Source of the DNA: Emcibacteraceae bacterium
Lineage (GTDB): Bacteria; Pseudomonadota; Alphaproteobacteria; Sphingomonadales; Emcibacteraceae
DNA: 33,569 nt
Direction of reading: 5' to 3'
NCBI GenBank assembly: GCA_028281625.1
Contig: JANQJN010000066.1
Location: forward strand, 1 to 33,569
In this document: positions 9,374 through 18,200 of the stretch, in pieces
How the letters are laid out: every line of letters begins with the position of its first letter
How positions within the stretch are numbered: position 1 is the stretch's first letter
The notes under the pieces: model-generated
Databases searched by the model: none
Told to the model about the DNA's origin: nothing
What the model saw: only the letters and a program-made list of their open reading frames with translations
Position numbers and translations under genes: made by a program

Positions 9374-9401
9374 TTGCAATTTGAATGTAACTGAATATTA
9401 A
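9374..9401 (+). promoter_or_regulatory. Weak promoter candidate for the small secreted protein
   Basis: TTGCAA (9374-9379), a 16-bp spacer and TATTAA (9396-9401), 37 bp before the start codon. The score is weak (4/6 and 4/6). It is listed because the region is AT-rich and separated from the upstream gene by the palindrome. Confidence 0.25.
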
Positions 9402-9438
9402 TTACAAACAATATTCGCACTATCAATTTGGGGGTCTT

Positions 9439-9771
9439 ATGAAAATTATTTTGGTTATTTTATGCTGTTTGTTGCCACTCACGGCTAATGCGGCTGAACA
9501 GTGGTCGGGAATAAAAACTGTAGAAAAAATTCAGGTAATGAATGGTAGAACATTTGTTGTATTTTTTGATTCTACCGTTGCGTCTCAATGCACAACCGCT
9601 GGCACAGATAGTGTTTACATTGCTTCTGGTCAAAAAGGTGTTAATGATGTGGATTATCAGGCGCTTTTGTCTGTTTTTTTGTCCGCGTTTCATACACAAA
9701 CAAGTGTTACTGTATTATATGATAACGCAACGTCGAATTGTTGGACCAAGCGTGTAGAGATGGTCAGCTAA
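9439..9771 (+). CDS. Small secreted protein of unknown function, copy 1
   Basis: The 110-residue protein has a Sec signal peptide (KIILVILCCLLPLTANA, cut after about residue 18) and a mature part of about 92 residues. The mature part has two cysteines (Cys51 and Cys101) that could form a disulfide. An NG turn (35-36), alternating hydrophobic stretches and an amphipathic helix around residues 72-85 suggest a compact mainly beta fold. A strong ribosome site (GGGGG) precedes the ATG. The protein at 24109-24441 has the same length, the same Cys51, a similar NG position and a similar leader. I recognise the style of small secreted proteins common in marine gammaproteobacteria but no function. The gene is AT-rich, lies between two copies of the CitE-like 3' end, and overlaps that gene by 4 bp. 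Confidence 0.8.
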   Translation: MKIILVILCCLLPLTANAAEQWSGIKTVEKIQVMNGRTFVVFFDSTVASQCTTAGTDSVYIASGQKGVNDVDYQALLSVFLSAFHTQTSVTVLYDNATSNCWTKRVEMVS

Positions 9772-9825
9772 CACCTACTTGTTAGTTCTGCAATGTTGAG
9801 GATGCGTTTTGCGGCCTCAACATGC
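9768..9825 (-). repeat. 3' end of the CitE-like gene, direct-repeat partner
   Basis: Second member of the repeat pair with 9296-9350, in the same orientation and about 470 bp away. Here it is joined to the rest of the gene. It contains the 9-13-9 palindromic core ATGTTGAGG...CCTCAACAT at 9793-9823. The gap between the repeats holds exactly one gene, the small secreted protein. Confidence 0.6.
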
Positions 9826-10631
9826 AAATTTTCAACCAGTTTCCCGTCAAGGACGACGACACCTTCGCCTTTTTCCAGTGCTTTTTCGTGGGCATTGATC
9901 ATGCGCCGTGCCAGCTCAATCTGCTCGGTGCTGGGGCTGTAAATATTGTTGGCGACATCGATCTGTTTTGGATGTATTACGGACCGGCCATCAAAGCCCA
10001 TTTCTTTACCTTGCTGGCACGTGACGGCAAAGCCTTCATTATCATGAAGGTCAAGATGAACACTATCAATGATGTCTACACCGGCCGCCCGGGCTGCGAG
10101 CAGGGAATGGCTGAGGCTGTATAAAACGGGAAGGCGTCCTGGTACATGTTCAGCACGCAAATCCTTGACCAGATCAGACGTGCCCATCACAAGACATTCT
10201 ACCTGATCACTGGCATTTGCAATGTCATAGGCATTGAGTACGCCCATTGGCGTTTCAATCATCACCCAGATACAAATGTCAGGAGCATATTCCACGCATC
10301 TAACGATATCGTCCGCACGTCCCACCTTGGGTATCAGTATGGTTTTGACACCCGAAGCAACGAGTGCTTTCAAGTCTTCCCGACCCCAGTCACTGCCAAG
10401 ATCATTGATGCGAATGATGATGTTGTCTTTTGCACCTTGCTCTGTATTTAAAAACGCGCAGGCGCTCTCCCTCGCGTCATCCTTGGCACCGGGCGCAACC
10501 GCATCTTCCAGGTCAATGATATAGCAGTCTGCGTCAAGCGACGTAATCTTTGAAAGAGCGCGGGCGTTTGACGCCGGTACATACAGAACACTGCGCTTCA
10601 GTGGATTAAGATCGGCCATTTGTTTGGTCAT
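9768..10631 (-). CDS. HpcH/HpaI (CitE-like) CoA-ester lyase
   Basis: Member of the CitE / malyl-CoA lyase family of TIM-barrel enzymes that split or form 3-hydroxyacyl-CoA esters such as malyl-CoA, methylmalyl-CoA or citramalyl-CoA. The 287 residues show RSVLYVPASN (13-22), DLEDAV (40-45, acidic metal site), RIND with Arg74, IPKV (100-103) and the metal-binding IETPMG (Glu126). GTSDL (150-154) and GFDGRSVIHPKQI follow. The substrate cannot be assigned from sequence. No citrate lyase alpha or gamma subunit is present, so it is not part of citrate lyase. The start at 10631 has GGAAAG upstream; an internal ATG at 10619 is possible. Its last 18 codons are duplicated at 9296-9350. Confidence 0.88.
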   Translation of the reverse strand: MTKQMADLNPLKRSVLYVPASNARALSKITSLDADCYIIDLEDAVAPGAKDDARESACAFLNTEQGAKDNIIIRINDLGSDWGREDLKALVASGVKTILIPKVGRADDIVRCVEYAPDICIWVMIETPMGVLNAYDIANASDQVECLVMGTSDLVKDLRAEHVPGRLPVLYSLSHSLLAARAAGVDIIDSVHLDLHDNEGFAVTCQQGKEMGFDGRSVIHPKQIDVANNIYSPSTEQIELARRMINAHEKALEKGEGVVVLDGKLVENLHVEAAKRILNIAELTSRC

Positions 10632-10701
10632 TGTGCTTTCCGGATGTTTAGCTTAATGTTGATTTATCAACACACTATAATCACTCGTATGGGGAGTTAA
10701 A

Positions 10702-12102
10702 ATGAAAAAACTTATTTTTGCACTGACGGTCTTAGCGTTCGCAAATGGGCCTGTCGTTGCGCAGGAAAGAGCCTTGACACACGACATCATCGAACACGCT
10801 AGAAACCTTGGTGAGCAGGCCTATAATTCCAATTTAACTCAAGATTTGATTATATCCCTGACGTCTGAAGTGGGTCATCGCCTTGCCGGGACCGAGAATG
10901 ATGTTAAAGGCCGCGAATGGGCAAAAGCAAGAATGCTTGAACTTGGTTTTGATCGTGTATGGGAAGAGCCTGTGCCATTTAGAGTTTGGCATCGCGGTGA
11001 CGCGTCACTGCGCATGACCGCACCCTTTTCCCATGATAATTTCGCAATAACGGCGCTTGGAACCAGCATTGGTACGCCGGAAGGCGGTATAACCGCAGAA
11101 ATTGTTCAGTTTGATGAATATAAGGACCTGGTGGCGGCGCCACCGAATAGCCTTAATGGCAAAATTGCTTATATTTCTTTTAGAATGGAAGCAACGGGCC
11201 TTCGCGGCTATGGTTATGCAGGGCAAGCGCGCCGCATGGGCGCCGTCGCGGCCGCCAAGGCGGGAGCATCTGCATTGATCATTCGCTCCATCGGCACCGA
11301 TGACAACCGGACACCCCACACGGGAAGCATGAATTACGAGGAAGGGGTGCGCAAAATTCCCGCGGCGGCCATATCCAACCCGGATGCTGATCTTCTGGAT
11401 AATACCCTAAAATACGGCCAGCCTGTGACTATGCATCTGGAAATGAGTTCTTATTCAGGTGATATGGTGACCACTTACAACGTTATTGGTGAAGTAACGG
11501 GCAGCGAGGAACCTGAAAAAGCAGTAATGCTCGGCGCCCATCTGGATAGCTGGGATCTTGGCACTGGGGCCCTTGATGACGGAACGGGTGTTGCTGTCGT
11601 AATGTCAGCTGGAGCCCACATCGCGGCAGGTGGCAAAAGACCAAAAAGATCTGTTCGGGTGATTTTATTTGCGGCAGAGGAAGAAGGCCTAATTGGTGCT
11701 CATGAATATGTCCGTGCTCACAAAGAAGACCATGGTGACTTTGAAAATGCCATCATGGGGGCCGAGTGGGACAGTGGCACCGGGCGCATTATCGATTTTG
11801 CACCTGGGGTTGGCCCAACGTCACTTAATGTCATGCGTGATATTGGCGCGGTACTTAGCCCATATGGCGTTGCGACACTTCCCACTAATAACGCCAAAGG
11901 ACAGTCAGATATGTCCGCCTTAGGGAATGCGGGGATGCCGGCGGCGAATTTAGGGTCAGAGCCAACAAATTATTTCGATTTTCATCACACATCAAATGAC
12001 ACGCTCGACAAAGTGAATATGATAGCCATCACCCATAATGCGGCGATCTATGCCATGTTTGGCTATATGACAGCGACTGTGGATGTGGATTTTAGAAAAT
12101 AG
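10702..12102 (+). CDS. Secreted M28 family zinc peptidase
   Basis: The 466-residue protein has a Sec signal peptide (cut near VVAQ/ERAL) and is probably periplasmic. A PA-like insert at about 110-230 precedes and interrupts the peptidase fold, as in carboxypeptidase Q-type M28 enzymes. Zinc-site residues are visible: His280 (GAHLDSWD), Asp292 (GALDDGTG), Glu326-327 (AAEEEGLIGAHEY), Asp357 (AEWDSGTG) and His428/429 (FHHTSNDT). It probably releases amino acids from peptide ends, which suits the S9 peptidase nearby. A strong ribosome site (GGGGAG) precedes the ATG. The gene is divergent from the CoA lyase across 70 bp. Confidence 0.92.
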   Translation: MKKLIFALTVLAFANGPVVAQERALTHDIIEHARNLGEQAYNSNLTQDLIISLTSEVGHRLAGTENDVKGREWAKARMLELGFDRVWEEPVPFRVWHRGDASLRMTAPFSHDNFAITALGTSIGTPEGGITAEIVQFDEYKDLVAAPPNSLNGKIAYISFRMEATGLRGYGYAGQARRMGAVAAAKAGASALIIRSIGTDDNRTPHTGSMNYEEGVRKIPAAAISNPDADLLDNTLKYGQPVTMHLEMSSYSGDMVTTYNVIGEVTGSEEPEKAVMLGAHLDSWDLGTGALDDGTGVAVVMSAGAHIAAGGKRPKRSVRVILFAAEEEGLIGAHEYVRAHKEDHGDFENAIMGAEWDSGTGRIIDFAPGVGPTSLNVMRDIGAVLSPYGVATLPTNNAKGQSDMSALGNAGMPAANLGSEPTNYFDFHHTSNDTLDKVNMIAITHNAAIYAMFGYMTATVDVDFRK

Positions 12103-12116
12103 TCCGGAGGTAAGAC

Positions 12117-12548
12117 TTGCGCAGCAAAGATATGACGGGACTTGAATTCCTCACGTCCGTAATGCAGGGCGAGAGTCGTCCGCAAAATATGGCCGATACC
12201 ATTCCCATGCGACTTGTTGCGGCGGAGGAAGGCTTTGTGAGATTTATGGTCCGCGCTGAAGAGCAGCACACAAATATCATGGGTGGTGTTCACGGCGGCT
12301 TTAGTGCCACCGTTATGGATACTGTCACAGGATGCGCTGTTTGCACGCTTATGGAAACTGGTGTGAGCTACACCACCATTGATCTAAATGTGAAGATGAT
12401 AAGGCCAATCCCCATCGGAAAGGAATTGATTGCCGAAGGGAAAATTGTAAATAGGTCGCGACGACTGGGCATTGCGGACGGTAAAATCATTGATGAAAAT
12501 GGCAAGCTTTATGCAACCGGGTCAACAACCTGTATGATTTTAAGTTAG
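12117..12548 (+). CDS. PaaI-type hotdog-fold thioesterase, TTG start
   Basis: Acyl-CoA thioesterase family protein of 143 residues with the hotdog signature GGVHGGFSATVMDTVTGCAV. The active-site loop residues Asn53, His59 and Asp68 are in the usual order. The C-terminal part GKIVNRSRRLGIADGKIIDENGKLYATGSTT is typical of the family. The TTG at 12117 is chosen because CCGGAGG ends 6 nt before it, whereas the first in-frame ATG (12132) is too far from this site. It lies 14 bp after the M28 gene on the same strand and may be cotranscribed. Substrate unknown. Its stop overlaps the stop of the convergent yggS by 4 bp. Confidence 0.85.
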   Translation: MRSKDMTGLEFLTSVMQGESRPQNMADTIPMRLVAAEEGFVRFMVRAEEQHTNIMGGVHGGFSATVMDTVTGCAVCTLMETGVSYTTIDLNVKMIRPIPIGKELIAEGKIVNRSRRLGIADGKIIDENGKLYATGSTTCMILS

Positions 12549-13207
12549 TAACCGGGGCGTTTGCCAAAGATCGCTGTGCCAACCCGCACATGGGTTGCAC
12601 CATGCGCAATCGCTTTTTCAAAATCACCACTCATGCCCATGGACACATTCTTGATTCCATTGCGCTCAGCAATGGATTTGAGCAGCTTGAAATGTTCGGT
12701 CGGATCTTCGTCGAAAGGTGGAATACACATCACACCTTTTACTGACAATCTTAGCTCATCCCGGCAAAGACATATAAGCTCATCTGCATCGTCGGGGGAT
12801 GCTCCCGCCTTTTGACCCTCAAGCCCCGTATTCACCTGTACATACACATCCACGGGCTTTCCTTCTTCTTCGCTTATGCGGGCAATGGCGCGGGCGAGCT
12901 TTGGCCGGTCCACTGTTTCGATCACATCAAAGAGCTGGATCGCTTGACGCACTTTGTTGGTCTGCAGTGGGCCGATCAAATGCAGTTCTATATCGGGGAA
13001 ATCTTCCTTGAGAGCGGGCCATTTCCCAGCAGCTTCTTGAACCCGGTTTTCTCCAAAAATCTTGTGCCCCGCTTCAAGCACCGGGCGGATGGTTTCTTCC
13101 ACATGGACTTTCGATACCGCAACCAGATTTATATCCGCGCTGTCCCGACCAGCGTCCTCTGCCGCCAGCGATATTTTTTCGTTTATTTTCACCAGATTAC
13201 TGGTCAT
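12545..13207 (-). CDS. yggS: YggS/PROSC family pyridoxal-phosphate homeostasis protein
   Basis: PLP-binding fold-III TIM-barrel protein, without known enzymatic activity, that keeps free vitamin B6 in balance in the cytoplasm. The 220 residues include the PLP lysine in LVAVSKVH (Lys33), FGENRVQEA and HLIGPLQTNKVRQAI. The QVNTGLEGQKAG and the C-terminal MGMSGDFEKAIAHGATHVRVGTAIFGKR phosphate-binding region are also present. Length and motifs are normal. It is divergent from the ThiE-like gene with only 29 bp between start codons, and its end overlaps the thioesterase end. Confidence 0.93.
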   Translation of the reverse strand: MTSNLVKINEKISLAAEDAGRDSADINLVAVSKVHVEETIRPVLEAGHKIFGENRVQEAAGKWPALKEDFPDIELHLIGPLQTNKVRQAIQLFDVIETVDRPKLARAIARISEEEGKPVDVYVQVNTGLEGQKAGASPDDADELICLCRDELRLSVKGVMCIPPFDEDPTEHFKLLKSIAERNGIKNVSMGMSGDFEKAIAHGATHVRVGTAIFGKRPGY

Positions 13208-13236
13208 TGAATTTGCCTTAAGCTAAAGTCTCAAAT

Positions 13237-13851
13237 ATGAAAAAGACCCTATCAGAGATTTCAAAAGAGCTCAATCGGCAAAGTGGATATGAGCATATGC
13301 CGACGATGATTTTTATCACGGATCAGAAGGTGCAGCCATATCCTGAAAAGGTCATTGATAAGCTGCCGGGAAGCGCGTGCGTGATCTTAAGAGACTATGA
13401 TCATGAAAGCCGCGCCGAGCTGGGTGAAGCTCTTCGCTATATATGCGAGCAGAAAAAGATCAAATTCCTTGTGGCAAAAGATATGATGCTGGCATTGCAA
13501 TTGGGTGCTGATGGCATTCACCTTCCGGAATTTATGATCGATGATTTAAGCGATATCAGAAAAGAAAATCCGGATTTTTTCGTCACTGCTTCCTGCCACG
13601 ATATTGAGGCTGCGCAAAGGGCGCAGGCCACAGGTGTAAACGCAATTTTGGTTGCCCCCGTATTTGCCACCCAAAGCCATCCGGAAACATTTGTAGATCC
13701 CTCACTGGTACTCGGTATCAATAAAACCAAAGCTATTTGCGAAGCGTGTGACGTTCCTGTTTATGCGCTTGGTGGCGTCAATAATGAAACAGTGCAGAAA
13801 CTGCAAGACACAGGTGTGACGGGTATAGCAGCGATTAGAGGATTTGATTAG
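13237..13851 (+). CDS. ThiE/TenI-like thiamine phosphate synthase family protein
   Basis: TIM-barrel protein of 204 residues in the ThiE/TenI superfamily. ThiE joins the thiazole and pyrimidine phosphates of thiamine; TenI is a thiazole tautomerase. Supporting blocks are LGADGIHLPE, TASCHDIEAAQRAQATGVNAILVAPVF and VYALGGVNNETVQKLQDTGVTGIAAI. At the position where classical ThiE has R-x-K after the first strand, this protein reads ILRDYD, without the lysine. It may therefore be TenI-like or a divergent synthase. No other thiamine gene is nearby. The ribosome site is weak. The stop overlaps the convergent outer-membrane gene by 4 bp. Confidence 0.8.
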   Translation: MKKTLSEISKELNRQSGYEHMPTMIFITDQKVQPYPEKVIDKLPGSACVILRDYDHESRAELGEALRYICEQKKIKFLVAKDMMLALQLGADGIHLPEFMIDDLSDIRKENPDFFVTASCHDIEAAQRAQATGVNAILVAPVFATQSHPETFVDPSLVLGINKTKAICEACDVPVYALGGVNNETVQKLQDTGVTGIAAIRGFD

Positions 13852-14780
13852 AAGCTTAGGTTTGTGCCAAAGATAAGTGACTTGACATCGTCAAGCGGCG
13901 CGATATCGCCGCCAAGACCATAAGAATAATATGTAAAGCGACCGGTCAGGTTTACGTTGGAGAAGAGCCGGTAAGCCGCACCCAGTTCATATGACGATAC
14001 ATTTTCAAACAGGCTTAATCTGCGGCCAAAGGCGAGTTGATTGTCGCGCCTATATTCACCAACCCTAAAGTTGGCTGACCAACTGTCGGCATTGTAACCA
14101 AAACCGAGGTCAAAACCACGAAGCTGTGGCATATAAAGCATGTTGTTGCGGCTGATAGACGCACCTACATTAAAGCCAGAATAATTCACGCCAAGTGAAA
14201 CATTATATGCTCGCTGTGATCCAAAGCCGCTAAAGAGTATGGGGCTATAGCTGCTAACTGAACGGTCAACAAAACTTGATCCAAGCCGAAGCTCCAGTTT
14301 CCTTGGGCGGAAAAACGGACTTGCTTCCTGCCGAGACGGATTAAGGGATAGAACCAGTTGAGAACTTGCAGCACCTGCAGACAGCCCTCCCTGGTTCATT
14401 CCGTTTGCAATTAAATCCGGTGACATATTGAACAGCGACGAACTGTTTGTTTGATACTGATGATCGAGTTGGAACAACGGGATTTCTTTTTGATCACTTT
14501 GATCGAGTGAAACAAACGACGTTTCGCGCTCTTTTGGCTCGGTCAGCAAAATATATTGATCAGATTCTTCCTGGGGGTTCAATAAGCTGTTGAAATCATC
14601 AGTGATATCTTCCGTAAATAGGCCTTCACTGAAGTCAGAAAGTTCTTGTTCTGTTGGGGCTTTATACTCCGGATTCAGCCGAATCCGCTCTTGGGCATTA
14701 GCGCTTGAAACGATGGGGAGCGCACACATCATGCCCACTATAACTGTCAAACCAAATATTTTACTCACTGGTATAGCCAC
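13848..14780 (-). CDS. Predicted outer membrane beta-barrel protein
   Basis: About 310 residues with a signal peptide (cleavage after SSANA near residue 29). A polar acidic linker rich in Q, E, S and D spans about 30-115. The C-terminal half has alternating short beta strands with aromatic girdle residues and ends in GTNLSF. A final Phe is typical of Gram-negative outer membrane barrels and recognised by BamA. The strand pattern near SYELGAAYRLFSNVNLTGRFTYY recalls alphaproteobacterial porins, but the protein is shorter and I do not recognise a family. GTG at 14780 is preferred because GGGAAG precedes it at optimal spacing; the frame extends to a TTG at 14813 with no such site. Confidence 0.7.
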   Translation of the reverse strand: MAIPVSKIFGLTVIVGMMCALPIVSSANAQERIRLNPEYKAPTEQELSDFSEGLFTEDITDDFNSLLNPQEESDQYILLTEPKERETSFVSLDQSDQKEIPLFQLDHQYQTNSSSLFNMSPDLIANGMNQGGLSAGAASSQLVLSLNPSRQEASPFFRPRKLELRLGSSFVDRSVSSYSPILFSGFGSQRAYNVSLGVNYSGFNVGASISRNNMLYMPQLRGFDLGFGYNADSWSANFRVGEYRRDNQLAFGRRLSLFENVSSYELGAAYRLFSNVNLTGRFTYYSYGLGGDIAPLDDVKSLIFGTNLSF

Positions 14781-15097
14781 TTTACTTCCCAACTGCTTAA
14801 TGTAAATAACCAAACAAAATCAATAGCTTAGCTATCACTTTTGCTGATTTCATTACCGCAATATTTATTATTACGAAAAATCTTTCAATTTTCCCTAGCG
14901 ATAAGTATATAGAAATTAAATGAAAATTCAATGAATAGCCGAAAAAAATGCTTCTTTTTCCTATATTTCGCGATTTTTTGTAAGTTTAGCAAATAAACAA
15001 CTTTATCTCACTTTAGGCACTCGTTATGATGCACGCAATTAATGCACCTTGTGAGGGTTTTATTTTTCGGCATTGTGCCAGCTAGAATGGATAGTAA
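14781..15097. other. AT-rich intergenic region between divergent genes
   Basis: A 317-bp gap between the outer-membrane protein and the DUF3576 lipoprotein. I see no gene, hairpin or repeat of note. A -10-like TATGAT at 15025-15030 lies 67 bp before the lipoprotein start but lacks a good -35. The region must carry promoters for both directions. Confidence 0.5.
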
Positions 15098-15568
15098 ATG
15101 AAAATTGATCTAAATATGTCAAAAACCAATCTTTTGACAATTTTTATGGCACTTAGTGCGCTGATATTGACGGGTTGTAACTCAAGAAGTGACATTGGTG
15201 AACCACGACAGAATATTGAGGCGGCTGAGGAAGTTTATTCGATCGGCGTTAACGCTTATCTTTGGCGTGCCACACTTGATACACTCTCTTTTATGCCCAT
15301 GGCGACCGTCGATCATGAAAGTGGAACAATTCTCACAGATTGGAAAGTTAACCCAGATGACACGACCGAAAGATCGAAAGTGGATGTGTTTATTGTAGGC
15401 AAGGAATTACGTGCAGATGCCTTGCGTATATCTGTTCATCGTGAATCACTCCAAAATGGAAATTGGGTTGCCATTGAGCCGCGGGCGCAAGCAGCATCAC
15501 AAATCAATACAGCGATACTGGTGCAGGCGCGACTTCTGCGCCGTGACAATGCACCGCCAACCAATTAG
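15098..15568 (+). CDS. DUF3576 family lipoprotein
   Basis: The 156-residue protein has a lipoprotein signal (ALILTGC, Cys27) followed by a conserved alphaproteobacterial domain. It starts at GVNAYLWRATLDTLSFMPM and includes DHESGTILTDW and the C-terminal ARLLRRD. I assign it to DUF3576 from this pattern and from position: this family usually sits directly upstream of leuS in alphaproteobacteria, as here (48-bp gap). Molecular function is unknown; its linkage to lptE hints at an envelope role, which is inference. The ATG at 15098 has GGAT upstream; an in-frame ATG at 15116 is an alternative. Confidence 0.85.
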   Translation: MKIDLNMSKTNLLTIFMALSALILTGCNSRSDIGEPRQNIEAAEEVYSIGVNAYLWRATLDTLSFMPMATVDHESGTILTDWKVNPDDTTERSKVDVFIVGKELRADALRISVHRESLQNGNWVAIEPRAQAASQINTAILVQARLLRRDNAPPTN

Positions 15569-15616
15569 GGATCGTTTGTTCCTCAAATCAAAAAGTAAAA
15601 TCAGGAATACCAGATT

Positions 15617-18181
15617 ATGACACGCTATAACGCCGGTGCTACAGAGGCTAAATGGCAGAAAGTTTGGGCGGAAAATAAAACTTTCGAAGTCACCGAAGAT
15701 CGCGCAAAACCTAAATATTATGTGCTGGAGATGTTTCCTTATCCGTCAGGAAAAATCCACATGGGCCATGTGCGTAATTACACGCAAGGCGATGTAGTCG
15801 CTCGCTACAAGCGAGCGAAAGGATTTAACGTTCTGCATCCGATGGGATGGGATGCTTTTGGTATGCCCGCAGAAAACGCAGCAATGGAAAATAATGTCCA
15901 TCCGGCCAAATGGACCTATGAGAATATTGATCATATGAAAAACCAGTTAAAGTCTATTGGTTTTTCGTTTGACTGGTCCCGCGAGCTGGCCACCTGTGAT
16001 CCCGAATATTACGGAAAAGAACAGGCCATGTTCATTGATTTTATGGAAGCAGGGCTTGTCTACCGAAAAGAAAGCTGGGTCAATTGGGATCCTGTGGATA
16101 ACACGGTGCTTGCCAATGAACAGGTGATTGACGGCAAGGGGTGGCGCAGTGGCGCGCCCGTGGAGCGCAAAAAGTTAAGTCAATGGTTCCTAAAAATCAC
16201 TGAGGCGGCAGATGATCTGGATAAGGAACTGGATAATCTGCCCCGCTGGCCGGAAAAAGTCCGCGTCATGCAGAAAAACTGGATCGGTAAATCCAAAGGA
16301 ATGCATATTACGTTTGATGCGGTGGAAAATGATAAGAAAATCCGCGTTTATACCACACGGCATGATACAATCTTTGGCGCATCCTTCATTGCCATTGCCG
16401 CCGACCACCCTATTGCTGCAGAATATGCAGAAAATAGTGAAGAATTGCAGGCGTTCATCGAAGAATGCCGTCAACTTGGTACAAGTGAAGAAGCGCTGGA
16501 GAAGGCAGTAAAAAAAGGTTTCAAACTTGATCTTCAAATGCAGCATCCTTTCAGGGACGACTGCAAGCTTCCAGTTTATGTGGCAAACTTTGTGTTGATG
16601 GAATATGGTACCGGCGCTGTGTTTGGCTGTCCGGCCCATGACCAGCGGGACCTTGATTTTGCCCGCAAGTATGATCTTAACGTGATCCCTGTTGTTATTC
16701 CCAAGGGCGAAGACGCCGCCACTTTTGAAGTTGGCGATGTTGCAAACACCGATCCCGGCGTGCTTGGAAACTCCGATTTTCTCGACGGCATGAGCGTTGA
16801 AGATGCGAAAGCGAAAATCATTGAGCTTGGTGAAGCGGGTGGCTTTGGTGAAGCGACCATAAATTATCGCTTACGCGACTGGGGCGTAAGCCGGCAGCGC
16901 TATTGGGGCGCACCAATCCCGATGATTTACTGCGATGATTGTGGTGTGGTGCCAGTGCCGAAAGAAGATCTTCCGGTCACGTTACCGGACGATATTACTT
17001 TTGATAAGCCGGGCAATCCGCTGGATCATCACCCATCCTGGAAACACGTGGACTGTCCAAACTGCGGCAAGCCAGCGGTACGCGAAACCGATACCTTCGA
17101 TACTTTCATCGACAGCAGCTGGTATTTTGCCCGTTTCGCCTGCCCAAATACGGACGCGCCCCTTGATAAGGAACTGACCGACTACTGGATGCCGGTGGAT
17201 CAATATGTGGGCGGTATTGAACATGCGATTCTGCATTTGCTTTACTCGCGCTTTTTTACCCGCGCCATGAAGGAAATTGGTCTTTGTGATGTTAAAGAAC
17301 CGTTTGATGGCCTCTTCACCCAAGGCATGGTGTGCCATGAAACATACCAGGATGAAAAAGGCGACTGGGTCCTTCCGGAAGAAGTTGAAAAGAAAGATGA
17401 CGGCACCGTGGTATCGCGCGTTACCGGCGAAAGCATCAAATCTGGTCGCTCCGTGAAAATGTCCAAGTCGAAGAAGAATGTGGTTGATCCCACTTCCATC
17501 ATCGATACATATGGTGCTGATACTGCCCGCTGGTTTATGCTGTCCGATAGCCCGCCCGAGCGGGATCTTGAATGGACAGAAGAAGGCGTGGAAGGTGCCT
17601 GGCGCTTCACCCAGCGATTGTGGCGTACAGTTACAACAATGCTGGATGCGGATGCTGCAAATATTGAGGAACCATCCGATTTCTCAAAGCAGGCGAAGGA
17701 GCTTCGTCGTATGACGCACATTTCCATCGGGTCTATAGGAAAAGACATTGAAAATTTCCATTTCAATGCTTCTGTGGCGCAGACGTATAAATTCGCCAAT
17801 GCCATTGCCGCTTTTAAATCGGACGGCAGTGATGGGGATCGTTTTGCGCTTTATGAAGCAATCAAATCAATTATTTTACTCACTTCCCCAATGATGCCAC
17901 ATTTGGCTGAAGAAATGTGGACGATGATTGGCGGCGAAGGTCTGGTCTCTGATGCGACCTGGCCGGTGGTACGCGAGGAACTGACCCAGCAATCATCAGT
18001 AACCGTTGTGGTACAGGTGCAGGGCAAGCTTCGGGATAAGCTTGACGTGGAAAAAGACATGGACAAGGAAACTCTTGAAAAGCTGGCGCTTGCATCAGAT
18101 AAGGTCCAAAGCTTTATCGAGGGGAAAGAAATCAGAAAGATCATTGTCGTACCCAACAAAATTGTTAATATTGTTGTCTAA
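15617..18181 (+). CDS. leuS: Leucyl-tRNA synthetase
   Basis: Class I aminoacyl-tRNA synthetase charging tRNA-Leu. The 854-residue protein has the ATP-binding HMGH at 48-51 ([15 protein letters not shown]) and the inserted CP1 editing domain (about 220-430). The zinc-ribbon [15 protein letters not shown]...[25 protein letters not shown] region and the KMSKS loop at 614-618 follow. An anticodon-binding helical domain and the leucine-specific C-terminal domain complete it. Length is normal. AGGAA precedes the ATG. It is the second gene of the DUF3576-leuS-lptE-holA series. Confidence 0.98.
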   Translation: MTRYNAGATEAKWQKVWAENKTFEVTEDRAKPKYYVLEMFPYPSGKIHMGHVRNYTQGDVVARYKRAKGFNVLHPMGWDAFGMPAENAAMENNVHPAKWTYENIDHMKNQLKSIGFSFDWSRELATCDPEYYGKEQAMFIDFMEAGLVYRKESWVNWDPVDNTVLANEQVIDGKGWRSGAPVERKKLSQWFLKITEAADDLDKELDNLPRWPEKVRVMQKNWIGKSKGMHITFDAVENDKKIRVYTTRHDTIFGASFIAIAADHPIAAEYAENSEELQAFIEECRQLGTSEEALEKAVKKGFKLDLQMQHPFRDDCKLPVYVANFVLMEYGTGAVFGCPAHDQRDLDFARKYDLNVIPVVIPKGEDAATFEVGDVANTDPGVLGNSDFLDGMSVEDAKAKIIELGEAGGFGEATINYRLRDWGVSRQRYWGAPIPMIYCDDCGVVPVPKEDLPVTLPDDITFDKPGNPLDHHPSWKHVDCPNCGKPAVRETDTFDTFIDSSWYFARFACPNTDAPLDKELTDYWMPVDQYVGGIEHAILHLLYSRFFTRAMKEIGLCDVKEPFDGLFTQGMVCHETYQDEKGDWVLPEEVEKKDDGTVVSRVTGESIKSGRSVKMSKSKKNVVDPTSIIDTYGADTARWFMLSDSPPERDLEWTEEGVEGAWRFTQRLWRTVTTMLDADAANIEEPSDFSKQAKELRRMTHISIGSIGKDIENFHFNASVAQTYKFANAIAAFKSDGSDGDRFALYEAIKSIILLTSPMMPHLAEEMWTMIGGEGLVSDATWPVVREELTQQSSVTVVVQVQGKLRDKLDVEKDMDKETLEKLALASDKVQSFIEGKEIRKIIVVPNKIVNIVV

Positions 18182-18200
18182 CCTCATAAAAAGGCAATTG

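Noticed and set aside
16190-16639. Long minus-strand open frame opposite leuS
   Set aside because: It is the antisense shadow of leuS codons, with no ribosome site and no recognisable protein features. The same applies to other long antisense frames, for example opposite sdhA, hutU and hutH.
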